A stretch of 64,000 nucleotides of DNA from Tillus elongatus (GCA_964006375.1 OZ023265.1:151318769-151382768); one strand, 5' to 3'; positions 43,614-58,030 are shown, counted from the first letter of the stretch. Notes: generated by a model not told the origin, from the sequence alone. Numbers and translations: made by a program.

Positions 43614-44689
43614 GTAAGGTTATATATAAAATCTATTTTTTGTGAATTAAGGGATAGTTGTAAACACATATGGAACTGACTGAAGTACACAAGAAAAGTT
43701 ATGAATGGTGAAATTATTAAACATGCTTCCCTTAGAATCATGAATCCAGAAGATCCAAGAAAGTCTAAAGATAGGTATTGTGAGCAGAAACGTGTGATTA
43801 TGTGTAGGTATACAGTGTGTCCAAGATAAGGAGGGCCACTATGGGGATCTCCAAAACGGTAACAGATACAGACTTGGTTAAATAGGAGAAAAGTTGCGCA
43901 CTCAAAAGCCCAACAAATTGGCGGTTAGACATCTCCGATTTTTTTTTTCTGAGATATTTTGAAAAATTTAGATTTTTTAGATTGTACAAATAATTTTTTT
44001 CTAGCCTTAGTGGTGAAGCTACACCAGTACCGATGACACTTCTCCAGCGCAACATTCCATTTTCTTTAACGTAACATTGCTAATTTGTGAATCCGCTTCG
44101 TCTTTGCGGGACCATCACCAACTTTTTTTTACTGATATCATATTCTGAAAGCCCTTTTTATTCCAAATTCAGCGATGTGTCACACTTTGTGGTTTAGTAC
44201 CAATTTAGTCTTATTTTTCCACCTTAATCAAGAAAATTTCTGTAACGGACCTTTACATAGCTTTTAAACTCAAGTACTAAACAACTATATGAAATAAAAA
44301 TTTATGCCATTACGCGTTTAATAATAATCAAATGGAATCTGAATGGGTGCCTATAATGTTAGACAAGGTCAGACAGATATATCAGGGTTACGCTGCTAAT
44401 GCCAACAAATGCCCCAAATCAAACTTAAAATATGTCACAATAAACAATCAGCGGGGTTGCCATTTGCCAAAACTCTCAAGATAAACAACCCAAGATATCA
44501 GAAAAATATATAGTAATAAATAAATATGTTAATGAAAGTGATTCAATTTGTTTAAAGGCAATCTAGAACTACGTTTTATTATGTATAAATATTAAGCTCC
44601 CCATTCTTCAGGGTATTTAAAAATCTCGCTCTCCTAGTTAAATCTGACAACACCAATTACGTATTTGTCATTTGTTATTTTGCCAACTG

Positions 44690-44805
44690 ACAGCAGGGGA
44701 GAGTCGAATTCAAGGTTATATGTTTCTTCTTCTTTGTTTAGAGACGTCATAAACAAAGAAGAAAAATATAACCTCGAAATCGACTCCTCTGCCGCTGATA
44801 CTTTA
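44690..44805. repeat. Short palindrome (about 50-bp arms)
   Basis: GGTTATATGTTTCTTCTTCTTTG... at 44714 pairs with ...CAAAGAAGAAAAATATAACC ending near 44777; weaker pairing extends outward (GGGGAGAGTCGAATTC with ATCGACTCCTCT). It could be a foldback MITE inside the larger element. Confidence 0.6.
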
Positions 44806-45044
44806 GAATTTAAGAATAAGGTACTTATTGTGTGCTTTTAGTTTTTATTTACTCTTCATCTCGTATATGGAAAATTTGAGGTAAATGAAACTACATAATA
44901 TACAGTAGTTTAAAGTATACATATAAACAGATGTTCAGCGTAAATTATTAGAATTTTAATTTCAATATTTTGTATTGCTTATATTTATTTATTTCATTTT
45001 CAAGACGCATGGATAAAGCAATAGTAAATAGGTGTTAAAAAAGT

Positions 45045-46495
45045 TTAGGTGCAGCAAGTGCGTTATGGTAGCGAATTTTCGTAAAAATATTCCAAATGGT
45101 GATAATTCAATTTTCCATTAAACTAGAATCTTCAGTTTTGATACACACTAAAACCTACATAAAAGCAGCGTGGGTACTACATTTAAAAACTAACACAATG
45201 AGCCTCACAGGCAACGAAAAATTCGTTTTAGAAAACCATTTATGTTATTTTGTTTGTAGAAACTGCTTCGATTGAGTTTGCTAAAACAGACTATCCAAGC
45301 GACTAATAAGGAAACATACCTGCCACGTTTATAATTTGGCAGGTACATTCGTTTCGTAGATAAAAATGACATTTTTGGTAAACTTGCAGATTAGCACACG
45401 AGGGCTTTGTAGAAAAAAAATACAAACATGCTTAGATCACCTTCTGGATGCACAAACCACAAGAAATATTTCTTGCAAACAGCTCACAAGAAAGTTACGG
45501 GACCAGCTGTGTGTAGGGGTGTTGGGCGAGGAAGGAGATAAAAAGGAAACGTGGGCGGAAAGTGCGAAAAAAACACCTTAGTTGGACCTCTATAAGCTGC
45601 CTTTATCCCATTTTGCAGCTATACCTTCTTAAAATTCTGTTTATCCCGCCCAAAACCCATATAGTCACGCAGGTCCCGTAACTTTCTTGTGGGTTGTTCC
45701 CAAGAAACTTTTCTTGTTTACATTGTTCTTGTTTATGCATTGAGGGTGGTTGTAGGCATGCAGAAGGGGAAGGGGAACCCCTGCGACAAAGCAGCGAACT
45801 AAGATTTTCAGTTTATGTTTAAATTGTTATTTTTCCAAAAATGTCATTTAGGTTGATTGTCAGTCTTACATATAGAGCTACAATATTTCATCATTTTCAA
45901 AAAGTGTGAATAGAGCAACAGTAAAGTCTGGGAGCAGCAAATACATTATGGTAGAGAATTTTTGTAAAAATAATTGAAATCCGATAACTCAATTTCGTAT
46001 TAAGCCAGAATCTTTAATCTTGAACCATAGTAACACCTATGTACACGCAGCATGGGTATTAAATTAAAAAAAATAACAGAGTTTCGTGGATAACTCCAAG
46101 TTGGTTTTAAGAAACCTTTTTTGTTGTTTTGTTTGCAAAAAGTAGTTCGATTGGGTTGACTAAAACAAAACCATCCAAGCAATTAAAAGGAAAATACCTG
46201 CCTTACTTATGACTTGGCAGGTACATTCCCTTTGTAAAATATTAATTTTTTGTGACTTTAATGAAATTTATAACACTTTTTTTTAAAGAGACTTGCAATA
46301 CTTATATCTCTACCAAATTATATATTTATAGCTCCATAGAAAATAGAAACTTCCTCAAATAATCGCTAACTGGGCCCGCTAACACCGATCTCCCAGGTCC
46401 ATTTCAATTTAAAGTATTAGTTTCAGTAACATACCTTACTAATAGTGTATAATTCTTATAAAAATTCACTACTATGATGCAGTTGCTGCGTCCCG
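45045..46495. repeat. CTGGACGCAGC-family copies with a degenerate Merlin MITE
   Basis: MITE-type left ends at 45045 and 45935 (GCAGCAA.TGCGTTATGGTA) are followed by similar sequence. An inverted end lies at 46458-46494. Between them a degenerate Merlin MITE starts at 45377 (GGTAAACTTGCAGATTAGCA), with the family interior (CACAAGAAATATTTCTTGC) to about 45800. Confidence 0.65.
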
Positions 46496-46954
46496 AACAT
46501 TTTTCTTATGTTTAGGTCTTCTGGAAATGTAATTTTATCTGTTCTGTGTTTATTCTATTAAATTATTGGCTCAATTCCTCCACTGGCTTATTATTAAAAG
46601 CCTAAATCACATAAAGTGTTAATTGATGTAACTAGTTGTGTAGTACTTAAGTTTAAAAGCCATGTACAGGTCCATAATGGGAATTTTCTTGATTAAGGTC
46701 GAAAAAAAACCAACTAAAATGGTACTAAACCACAAAGTGTGACACATCGCTGAATTTGGAATAAAAAGGGCTTTCAAAATGTGATATCAGAAATTGAGGG
46801 ACGTATTTAAAAAAGAAAAGTTGATGACGGTCTCGCAGAACGTCGAATTCAAAAATTAGCAATGCTACGTTAAAGAAAATGAAAAGCTGCTGTGGAGAAG
46901 TGTCATCGGTATTGGTGTAGGTACACCATTAAGTCCAGAAAAAAAGTATATGTA

Positions 46955-48997
46955 CAGGGTGAGTATAATAAATGATGACCCCCTTTTATTTTCGTTATTT
47001 CTGGGCGAATTGATTCGTTCAAAAACTTATTTTGAACAAATTTTAACGTAGTTTCTGAATCTCCTATCTTTATTCAAGAATTTTGAAAAATGTACAAGAT
47101 GCAAAAAATATATAGTTTTTTTAAATGGAACACCCTCTATTTTTTTACATATTATAGTTTGTAGATTTTTTTTATTACAAAAATATAGAGTTATAGCACA
47201 TTCGGATAAGCAGTTTTTAAGTTATGAAGAAATATGTAAAACGACAAATCTGTTTACGTATTACTCGATAATATACGAAGTAGCCTTTGGAAACAAAACT
47301 TTAATTTTGAATACAAAACTTAATCTATTAGTTTGTCCTAAAATATGATTTGTCCATAATTAGTAATTATTATACAAAACTAGCTAAGATATCTATTCAA
47401 TAATTGTCACTACAAAATATATAACGAAACCATACACAAGGAAACAAATAAAATTAAAGTATCAAACTTACAAAAATTAGAAAACAATATAAAGATTTAC
47501 ATTGTATCTTCTACATAACTTCCGTTGTTTTCTAAGCATTTGAAACATCGCCGTAAAAAATTTGATCGCACATTTTCAAATACCGCTGCATTTTCGTTAA
47601 AATAATTTATTTCCCGTCGTATAAGCTGTTTCAATTGCACAGTGTCCTCCGACAGTTCTTCACTATAAATATTGTTCTTGAGAGCACCCCAAAGGAAAAA
47701 ATCTAGCGGATTTAAATCGGGGCTTTTAGCCGGCCAATGGATGGGACCATTTTTTCCTATCTAGAGGTCATATTTTTCGTTTAAGTAGTTCGTCACAGGT
47801 CTAACGTTAGTGGGGGAGCTCCGTCTTGCTGCCAGATTGCTCATCAATTTAGAATAACTGGCAAGTCATCCAAATATTCCTCAACTTGCTCTTGTAGCAA
47901 ATGGAGATAAACTACACCTGTGAGATTTGTATGTAAAAAAATGGACCAATTATTTTGTTTTGGTGTATCCCACACCACACATTGATAGTTTTACGTCCTT
48001 GCTTTTTTTATTTGCTTTACCATATGTGGAGTTTCTGTAGCCCAGTGATGTTTGTTATGTTTATTAAACAAACCAGCTGTAGAAAAGGATGACTCATCAG
48101 TCCAAAACACATTTCGCAAAAAATCACTGTTTTCATTATATTTTTCAATAATTTGTTGGCAAAACAGTATTCTCTGTCGACGATCATTTCGGTTAAGTGT
48201 TGAACAGGAAGAATGTGAACAGGTTTATACTTATTTCTTTTTAAAAGTTGCATAACGCTGCTTTGGCTTACATTTAAATCTTTAGCTACAAAATAAGTAG
48301 ATCGACTTGGCTCTTCTATAACCGATAATAGAATATTCATTTTTACTTCCTCACCAATAGTATTCCTCGTTTTTCTTCTATTTGCATTCTTTAATGAATA
48401 TGTGTCACAAAATTTGTTGTAAATTTTCTTGAATGTTCCTTTGCCAGGCACAGTCTCATTCGGATACAGTCTTCTACACTCCCTTTGTGAAGCAGTCATG
48501 TTTTTATTACAATATAAGAATATTTCTAAAATTCTACGCCTTCTCTCTAAACTATGATAAGGCGTGATCGCTTTTTTGCACACAATAAAGATTCCTAATA
48601 GAAAAAGCACTAACAAATCTTAACCTTTTTGACGTTTATACAAAGTTAAAATTTTATTTCCAAATGCTACTTCGTATATTATTGAGTAATACGTAAACAG
48701 ATGTGTCGTTTTACATATTTCATCATAACTTAAAAATTGCTTCTCCAAATGTGCTGTAACTATATATTTTTGTAATCAGAAAAAATCTATAAACTATAAT
48801 ATGTAAAAAAATATGTGGTGTTCCATTTAGAAAAACTATATTTTTTGTTCCACCTCGTACATTTTTCAAAATTCTTGAAAAGCGATAGCAGATTCACAAA
48901 CTACGTTAAAAATTGTTCAAAATAGGTTTTTGAACGGCTCAATTTGCCCAGAAATAACGAAAATAAAAGGGGGTCATCATTTATAATACTCACCCTG
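46955..48997 (-). mobile_element. Tc1/mariner-type element with TA TSD
   Basis: A 2,043-bp element starting CAGGGTGAGTATAATAAATG and ending with the inverse, flanked by TA on both sides (46953-46954 and 48998-48999). The TIRs exceed 80 bp. It is inserted in the right arm of the 43813-51069 element. Confidence 0.88.
47497..48616 (-). pseudogene. Mariner-like transposase (frameshifted)
   Basis: Minus strand: LERRRRILEIFLYCNKNMTA, SQRECRRLYPNETVPGKGTF (HTH-type region), RKTRNTIGEEVKMNILLSVI, NVSQSSVMQLLKRNKYKPVH. The frame then shifts before WTDESSF (first aspartate). Further shifts cover the second-aspartate region (QQDGAPP near 47820). The C-terminus SPDLNPLDFFLWGALKNNIY (third aspartate) runs to TAA at 47497. 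It has the same architecture as the D41D-type elements of the window but a different sequence lineage. It has too many lesions to be active. Confidence 0.8.
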
Positions 48998-49483
48998 TAC
49001 CATCGAAAAAATCAAAATTTTTAAAAATATCTCAAAAACCAAAAAACATTTCGGAGATGTCTAACCCCCAATTTGTTAGGCTTTTGAGTGCGCAACTTTC
49101 CTGCCATTTAACCAAGTCTATATCTGCTACCGTTGTGGAGAGTCCCCATAGTAGGGATGGGGACATTTCTTAAAACATCGATGTTAACATCGATGTTTAA
49201 CATCGAAACCTACTATCGATGGTAGGAAAAACATCGACTGGAAAACATCGACTGGAGAACATCGATGTTTTCAAAATAATTGTGAATTTACTAATTCATT
49301 AATTCTATGTTCTTTAGAGAAAAAAAAATAGTTTGTAGTTTTGTAGGCATTAGAAAATGGAAACATATTCCGATGCAGCTTATGGCAGGTGCAACTGATA
49401 CAAAAAATAAGTGGCAACAAAAATAGAAAAACTTAACTTTTAATGACTTTAATAATAAAAAGTAAACTTCAAATTTAATTCTA

Positions 49484-49486
<3 letters not shown>

Positions 49487-49559
<73 letters not shown>
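49487..49559. repeat. (TA)n microsatellite
   Basis: About 73 bp of TA repeats inside the hAT element, adjoining the truncated dimerisation region. Confidence 0.95.
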
Positions 49560-49563
<4 letters not shown>

Positions 49564-50860
49564 ATATAATTCACCAATATTAGTGATGATACAGATAATC
49601 TCGCGACAGGGTATAAATGGGGATATACCTTTTTATTATCCGACCACCATTTCAGTGGATTCTCGGTAAGATTAATTAGAGGATTCTTTAAAGACAAAGA
49701 CATTTCGCTTAATTGTTCTTTCTCTTGTGAAGCACTCTTTTGAACTAACTGAGAATGATGCGCCCATATATTGCCCTTTGGAGTACCTATAATTATGTTA
49801 AAATTTTTATCAAACATCATTGTGACAATCTAGCCTACTTACCCGTGTCCTGTTTATTATTTGTCGTTTTACTTTCTATTATTTCGCGATTGTGGTCATC
49901 ATCTCATTGCGTTTTTGCTAACAGTGATAACTATTGTATTAGATTAACTGCTGCTGCAACATTATGAGGACTCTTAAAATAAATCTTTTTGAATATCGGA
50001 TCCAGCAAGATTGCCACGGCTAATTGTTGGACTTGTTCAACAGCAGAAAATCGTTTCCTACATTCTTGGAGAACTGCTTCTTTTAGTGAAATACCTAAGG
50101 TGTCGCTTACATCGCATTCAATGTGTGAAACTTCTTTTTCCAAATTATACGTGAGAGGGATTACAAGACTCGAACTAATATACTTTTGACCACAAATTTC
50201 TGTTGTTACTGCTTCTAACGTCTTTAGAAGTTCAATGATTTTATTCAGTTCAAAAACTTCCTTGGCTGTAACCATTGTGGGGGCAGAAGGATGTTTGTTC
50301 ACTATGGTATTTATGTATTCCCGCAGTTCAAGAAAACGATTAATCATGTAGTATGTGGAATTCCAGCGGGTGGACACCTCTTGTATTAATTTTGTTTCAG
50401 GTTTATGGTCGCTTGTTTGTGCCTTCCGTAATTCATCAGCAGCTACTACTGAATGCCTAAACCACGTTACAATTGTTTAAATTTAGATATAACTGATCAC
50501 AATTCCGAAATAGATTTTATAGCTCTGTCAGCAACTAAATTTATTTGATGAGCGAAGCAATGAATGTGTCTTTTTTTGGAAAACGTTTCCTTAATAGCTT
50601 TTGTCATATTGGCCGCTCCATCCGTAACAACAGTAGTAACTTTAGTTTCTAGGATACCCCATTCCTCACATATACGTTTTAACACTCCTGAAATGTATTC
50701 GGCTGTATGCCGTTCATCTAAAAGATATACACTTAAGTCAACAGAATTTATGGAATTGTTGTCTTCAAAGTGCATAGTAACACCAATAAAACTTCTACAT
50801 TGCCTATCTGTCCATATGTCTGTCGTAAAACAATATCAAGGCAATTTTTTTAATTTGCAA
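49560..50860 (-). pseudogene. hAT transposase relic
   Basis: Minus strand, about 50860 downward: IWTDRQCRSFIGVTMHFEDN (first catalytic aspartate region), LLDERHTAEYISGVLKRICE, VTTVVTDGAANMTKAIKETF (second aspartate), RHIHCFAHQINLVADRAIKS (conserved CxxH and NL block), a short gap, then STRWNSTYYMINRFLELREY (TRWNSTY motif), EVFELNKIIELLKTLEAVTT, and finally NPLKWWSDNKKVYPHLYPVA, the start of the hAT C-terminal dimerisation domain, where the coding region dissolves into the TA tract. The N-terminal BED finger is absent and stops occur between 50377 and 50497. It is inactive. The pattern is that of ZBED-like hAT transposases. Confidence 0.88.
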
Positions 50861-51757
50861 ACGATATGCATTTGCAACAGGATTTGTGGGATACGTAACA
50901 ATGTTTCGATGATTACAAATAACATCGATGTTAAAAATATAACATCGAAATTACAACATCGATGTTTTAAACATCGATGTTCAATGGAAAACATCGATTT
51001 TCCAAAAAAACATCGATGTTAGGTGCCCATCCCTACCCCATAGTGACCCTACTTAACTTGGAGACACTGTAGATAGCCGGTTCTGGGCAACAATCAGCGT
51101 TCTGACGTCATTAGGTACTGCATTTCTCGGTGGAACGCGAGGTTGTGGCATATTGTAACTCTTCTTATTTGCTGGTATGATTTATCTTTTCAGGCAATTT
51201 TTACGTATGTATTAAAGTTGTGGAAATATTTGAATAAATCGAGTATAGTTAATAATGAAACCCCTTGTTTTCAGCTAATAGTATTTATTGCAAGTAAACT
51301 TTAGACAATTGAAAAACATACTTTAAGTACACAAATGCTAACATGCTTTGAGTACACAAATACTAACATGCCGACGGCATCTTTCGTATAACAATTCTTG
51401 TGTGTAGTTTTCACTGTGAAGTTTCACCTATAACCTTTTTATTACAACCAACATAAAAGTAATCCCCATAAAATGCCAAGGTAAGTTAAAAAAGATCGTG
51501 TTGGTGAAAAAAAAGCAAGGCAATCTTTTATTGGACAGCTTCAGTCCCGGTCGCCTTTGTCGGCCTGCTTGATCTCATTACACATCGCAGTTAAATTTGC
51601 GTTCAGCCCTTATTTTAGTCCGTCACGCTACACATTTCAAATATTTAGTATCTGTGGAAGGATCGGTTGGTAAAAGGCCTGCCCTTACGCAAAATATATG
51701 CGAAGAATGGTGGAATGTGATAAATAAGAAATAAAGGGACGTCAATATAAAGAAAAT

Positions 51758-52109
51758 TACCTCCAACGTGGGAAATAAAATTGATGAAAAATCTTACGAA
51801 CAATGCTGGGAACATATTGATCTTGCCGGGAGGGAGGAAAATGTTATAGATGAAAAGCTCGCAGACTGGCTAATCTTGATGAATATTTCATACGAATACA
51901 TTTTGAATGAAATCAATGTTGCAGATAATAGATATGATTCTTTGGCTCATTATCACGAACGGAAATCTTTTTGTGAAACAGATATTAAAAAGAATAGTAT
52001 TCAGTGCACCACGCGACTCAATACAGAGTTTCAAAGCATTTCTGGAGTACGTGCTTATTATGAAATGTCCTTGGAAAATTGTGGAGAGATAATATCAATT
52101 CCATTTTAA
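51758..52109 (+). CDS. Coding-like terminal exon, unidentified
   Basis: An open frame reading ITSNVGNKIDEKSYEQCWEH, IDLAGREENVIDEKLADWLI, LMNISYEYILNEINVADNRY and on to ENCGEIISIPF before TAA, with AATAAA overlapping the stop. Composition is strongly protein-like. It starts after stops near 51730, so an acceptor or frameshift should lie around 51740-51760. It may be the 3' part of the gene whose first exon is proposed at 43416, separated by the nested elements, but nothing proves the link. No family recognised. Confidence 0.35.
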
Positions 52110-52395
52110 TAAATACAGTGGCAGATAGGTTCTATTGATTCGTGTGTCTTTAACTTTGTGAAATGGCTTCATACTAAATAAAGATGTATACAATTGTTCT
52201 CTGGCTTCTCAGTATACTTTTGGCGAACTAGTGGCCTTAGAAGCCATATAAATTTGTATATGTATTATCGAATTTTCATCAGGAAAAATTCTCTAATAGA
52301 CAGATCACGATGAAAAGCTTTTGAATTTTTTTTTCAGATGAGCCCGAATTTGGGTCTCTAGAACCTAAAACCGAGGTCCGTTAAAATTTTTATAT

Positions 52396-52396
<1 letters not shown>

Positions 52397-52480
<84 letters not shown>
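52397..52480. repeat. (TA)n microsatellite
   Basis: About 84 bp of TA repeats, ending exactly at the left end of the second D41D copy. Confidence 0.95.
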
Positions 52481-53886
<1,406 letters not shown>

Positions 53887-54309
53887 TGCATGTATGTATC
53901 AGAGCGATAACTCAAAAAATATAAAACTGATTTCAATCAAACTTGGTAAAAAGCTTGCTTGGGCGAAAAGCCAGGTAGAGTTCGTTAATCTGCCTTTATG
54001 CTCAAGTTTTTCCGGTGGAAAATCGGGGAAAACTGTTTGAAAACGCTATATTTTTGTAAATATCAGAGTAACTGGAATGAGACTTTACATGTGGCTAGAA
54101 ATAATGCAAATTAACCTATGTTGTGAATTTTAAGTAATTTGGGATACAATATGTAGAGTTTCTTCCAAATTAAAAACAAAATTACAAAGACATGCTTTGA
54201 GACGACTTGGTGGTTAAAGTTCAATGCCTGACAGACAAAGTAGTTAACTGCCACGCGTAGATTGATTTATACAACAGGTATAATCCATACACCAACGGTA
54301 ACCAAACTA

Positions 54310-55020
54310 AATATATACCAGGCATAACACATACTACCCGAACCAACAATCTAACAAAACGTTTTTTGACGTATACCCAGCCGTTCCGCTTTGCCTCATA
54401 AGCAGAAGGTTACGCGATCGAATCCAGTTCAATAAATGTATGTTTTTTATGATTTATTTTGACGTTTGGAGAAACAATAGTGCAAAGATTTCATAAATTT
54501 TGAACAAGATCTCATTTTTGTTTAAAACGCCTAAATGAGTTTATCACCTTTGAGTCTGAAATTATAATTTTGTTATTGTTGATATTGAAAAAACCGGTTT
54601 GATTAGGTTGGCGATTAATAAGGAAAAATAACTGCTACGTTTATAATTTGGCAGATACTTTACTTTTCTAAATATGAATTAATTTTCCTTTTGGAAATCT
54701 TCTGTATAACTTTAATGAAATTTGTAATACAAGTTTCTTTTAAAGAGACACACTATCTACAGATATAGCAAAAGTTAGTTCTTTAGCTTCATAAAAAATT
54801 GAGTTTTGGGCATTTTTTTCAAAAGGAGTTACAGTACAAGATTTTTTTGATAATAGAGAGATATCGATGGTAACACTTTGAAAAGAATTCTTCACATGTG
54901 CGCGTACTACGACCTATAAAATCGATCTTCAAGGTATCTAAGTTTCAAGTATTAACTTTACTAATATGCCGTATAATAACAGTCTACAATTATTATGAAA
55001 ATTCGCTACTCGCGTCTCGA
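54310..55020. repeat. Second copy of the 39157-40290 repeat
   Basis: Starts TACCAGGCATAACACATACT, includes the tRNA-like block (54405-54430, anticodon-type loop CTCATAA) and ends with a degenerate GAAAATTCGCTACTCGCG terminus. Confidence 0.8.
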
Positions 55021-55440
55021 AATTTGTATATTTATATAGAGGTGTCCCGACTAAAATTTGTCCCCTCTAAAATGTCCGATTTCGTGAAAGTGTGGGAAAA
55101 ATGCTAAAACAGGTCAATTTTAACATGAAGCAGGGACAAATTTTTTCTTGATGTCGAAGTTATTTCTGAATCCCTCTACCGCCCAGAACCACCCCTCAAA
55201 AAAATTAAATGGCAAGAGGGGTCGAGTGACATATCTTTTTGAAACTCCTTTCATTCTCTCGGAAATCAGGTTTTTTTGTTTCAATTTTGGTGATTGGTTT
55301 TTGTTAATTACGAAATTGTTTAGGCGCATTGAAATTTCCAAGATTGTTAACCCAGGAGACTCTCCTTACAATTGTAAACATTTTTTTCTTGGTAGAAACG
55401 GACTAAGAAATGTCATTTTTGCAGATTCTCATTGATTTCA
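55021..55440. other. Possible diverged mariner-type terminus
   Basis: GAGGTGTCCCGACTAAAATT, then an AAATGCTAAAACAGGTCAAT block and GAGGGGTCGAGTGACATATC, follow the same order of blocks as the D41D TIR (AAACGCTGAAACACGTCAAT; GGGTCGAGTGTTACATCA). It may be the end of a related, diverged element. Confidence 0.35.
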
Positions 55441-56150
55441 TAATTTAGGGTTTGTGGATCCAGGGGAGGCCCTAGGCAGGTTTCTGAAAACAGTTTTTTG
55501 AAAAGCGTTCGGGAGCGAATCTGCAAATATACCGAAACTTCGCTACCAAAACCTACTTACTGCGTCCAGTTTTTTTTATAAACGCCTCATATTTCGATAA
55601 AAAATACAAAAATGCATTAACGAATATGTTCTGCGAAAATTAGCTAAAAAAATATAGACCGTTAAACCACAAACTTCACTAAACCTACAGCGAAAGCATC
55701 AACTTAACTAAACTGACAGTCAAAGCATCAGAGAAAGAATCTATTTGTGTTCGCAGAACACTCTTCTTGCAACATTTTCTTTTTACAATACGTATTTGTT
55801 TCACGTTCTTTGCCTAAACATTGCCAATTTTAACGTTTCAAATTGCGAGCTTGGAGTTTTGAGGAAAACTCAAAAATTTGTTTCTGTAACTGCCCATAAC
55901 TTCTTTGTCTTTAAAGCTAGGGACCTACATTTTTGTACATGGTTCACTCTTTATTATACGCGTACCAAATTTGGTTGCCCTTACTTTGTTATTTCCGGAG
56001 ATATGAATTTTTTTTAGAAAGAAAACACAAAATTTTCCGGGAAAACCTGGTCTGATTTTCTTAGCTAACGAACTTATCCAAGCCACTTGCAAAAGGAAGG
56101 TACCTACCAAATTTTATCAAGATCGGGCTATTATTTTTTGTGTTATCGGT

Positions 56151-56237
<87 letters not shown>

Positions 56238-56290
56238 CACAGATCTCCTCATTAGCAAACTTTTTCTTAAAAAAAATTCGCTAAAATCAC
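55440..56290. repeat. Second copy of the 34324-35290 composite repeat
   Basis: Holds a Merlin MITE right end (GCGTTCGGGAGCGAATCTGC at 55507), a CTGGACGCAGC-type end (55545-55580), then sequence colinear with 34600-35290, including a (TA)n core. Confidence 0.82.
56154..56235. repeat. (TA)n microsatellite
   Basis: About 82 bp of TA repeats between conserved flanks, reverse orientation. Confidence 0.95.
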
Positions 56291-57850
56291 AAGTGAATAT
56301 TTGAATGTTTATAGTTAATTGATTGTTTTTCACAGGTAAAATAGATAATCCAATCTACGGAAATCTTTTTCTGCTGAAAATCAATTTTTATATCACGTAC
56401 TGTCTTTAAAGAAAGTAATTGTGTAATTATTATCCTTACTTCTACGTCGTCAATACGCGTGGAAGTATGGTATCGGCGACAAAAACTTCAAATTTTTTCC
56501 CCTTAAAATTCGTTCTTTTTGTGTGAGATCGTTTCAGGGCTATGGGATAAATGAGGGGTGAAAATTCTATTTTTTGTTGTTGTTAAAACCCAAGTAATAT
56601 AACGTTTCAGAAGTTTATGAGTACAGGAATATGAATCTTTTCGTTGTGGTCAAGTCATGGACGCTAAATTCATGAGAATGTCTTTCTGAGGAGAGTAGAT
56701 TATCACAGCTATGTGGAAGTTATGATTCAATTTTCAGCACTATTTTTGGAAGACTTCATGATGATTTTTGAAAAAAACGACACTGTTGTTTAGAGGGTGA
56801 TTAGACCTTTTAACAGATATGTCACGTGACCGCTCTTGGTATTTGAAACTTTTAGGGAGTTGCAGTCAAACATCTTTTTTTCACGAGGTATAAGAAGGGG
56901 ATCAAGTTTTCATTGAACGTTCCTGTATAAAGCCACCCTGCTTTCCATGTTAAACCTTTGGAATGAGTTATCTAAAATCGAGGATTCAAAGTAGTCCAAG
57001 CCGTTAGAGCCAAGAATAGGAAAAGTTTGTATCATTTGGAAGATTATAAAAATTTACTTTTAATTCCTAAAATTATCTTACCAAACCTGAAAACAATGAT
57101 TTAATTAAAATTACGACCTGGTCTGTCTTTATTTTTAATTATGTTTGTTTAGATGTTTCGTTTCTCAAACCCACGGGACCCATTTTCTTGTTTTCCTTCA
57201 GCGAATACATCTCCCTTCTTTGTATAACGTTAACTGTTTTCCAACATTTATAACCTAAACTTTAAGATTAAAAAGCAGAATATAAAAGTTTTGTATAGAT
57301 AGCAGGCACTCCTACAACTTCTGGTTATGATAAAAACATTTCGTAATGCTCAACAACTGTTTTATACGGTCATGTCTGACGCAAAGTTATGAGAGCAAGG
57401 AAGATCACTTCAAAATAGCTAACACCCTTGAAGCCAAAACTTCCTAATATAACTTTGGCTTTTTCAATTTCTTTAAACGGAAAACCTCTTAATGCGGAAA
57501 TGAAATATAAAGCAACACGAACGCCTGGAAAATCAATCTTGGATTATGAGGAGATACAACACAACTGACGTGAGAACATACAGGCTGTCCCAGAATAACG
57601 AACAACCTTTTGCAGGATGACTGCTCGTCGACATTCAAACGAGATTGCTTGTAGTAGTTGAGTCAATAAAATATGCTATTTTATTTTTAAAATTGTATGA
57701 CAACTATTTAACAGACGATAATACCTGGAATCCACCACTTTTTTTGTCACTTGCAAATGCATTTCAAATATACCTTCTTTCTGATTCTTTGGCAGTAGTT
57801 TCAGCTATAGAGTTAATGGTTTAATAATCTATATTTTAGCAAATTTTCGT
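56291..57850. other. AT-rich region, nothing recognised
   Basis: About 1.5 kb with no gene. CAGGCTGTCCCAGAATAACG at 57582 resembles the outer end of a mariner-type TIR, but no partner was found. Confidence 0.35.
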
Positions 57851-58030
57851 AAAAAAAATTCGTTATTGAGAAGACCGCGACTTATGAATTTTAAAAAGAG
57901 ATCTTCAAATGAGCGCGAACTAGAACAACAAAAACCCATATACGGGGTCAGTTTCAGTTTTTGTCTGTTTACACATATACAGGGTGACGCTTTTCTACGG
58001 CAGAGCTCAATATATCCGTTATTATACAAG
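57851..58030 (-). repeat. Microsatellite-repeat left flank without (TA)n
   Basis: ATTCGTTATTGAGAAGACCG and CCCATATACGGGGTCAGTTT match the left flank of the cored repeats, but the core is replaced by ACACATATACAGGGTGACGC, another mariner-like end. Confidence 0.55.

Larger units (their letters stand above)
49152..51035 (-). mobile_element. hAT element with perfect 8-bp TSD
   Basis: A 1,884-bp element with ends TAGGGATGGGGACATTTCTT and ...TTAGGTGCCCATCCCTA, flanked by CCCCATAG (49144-49151 and 51036-51043). A (TA)n tract (49487-49559) lies inside. Inserted in the right arm of the long-TIR element. Confidence 0.92.
43813..51069. mobile_element. Long-TIR Tc1/mariner-type element containing nested insertions
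   Basis: The left end is CAGTGTGTCCAAGATAAGGA after TA; the right end is the inverse (...TTGGAGACACTG) before TA. The left TIR runs about 480 bp (43813-44290). The right TIR is recovered in reverse in four pieces: 46620-46954, 49000-49151, and 51036-51069 after removing the mariner at 46955-48997 and the hAT at 49152-51035. No transposase of its own was found, so it is non-autonomous. Confidence 0.75.

Noticed and set aside
51470..51485. ATGCCAAG followed by gtaagt as a mini first exon
   Set aside because: Only eight coding bases with no supporting downstream exon.
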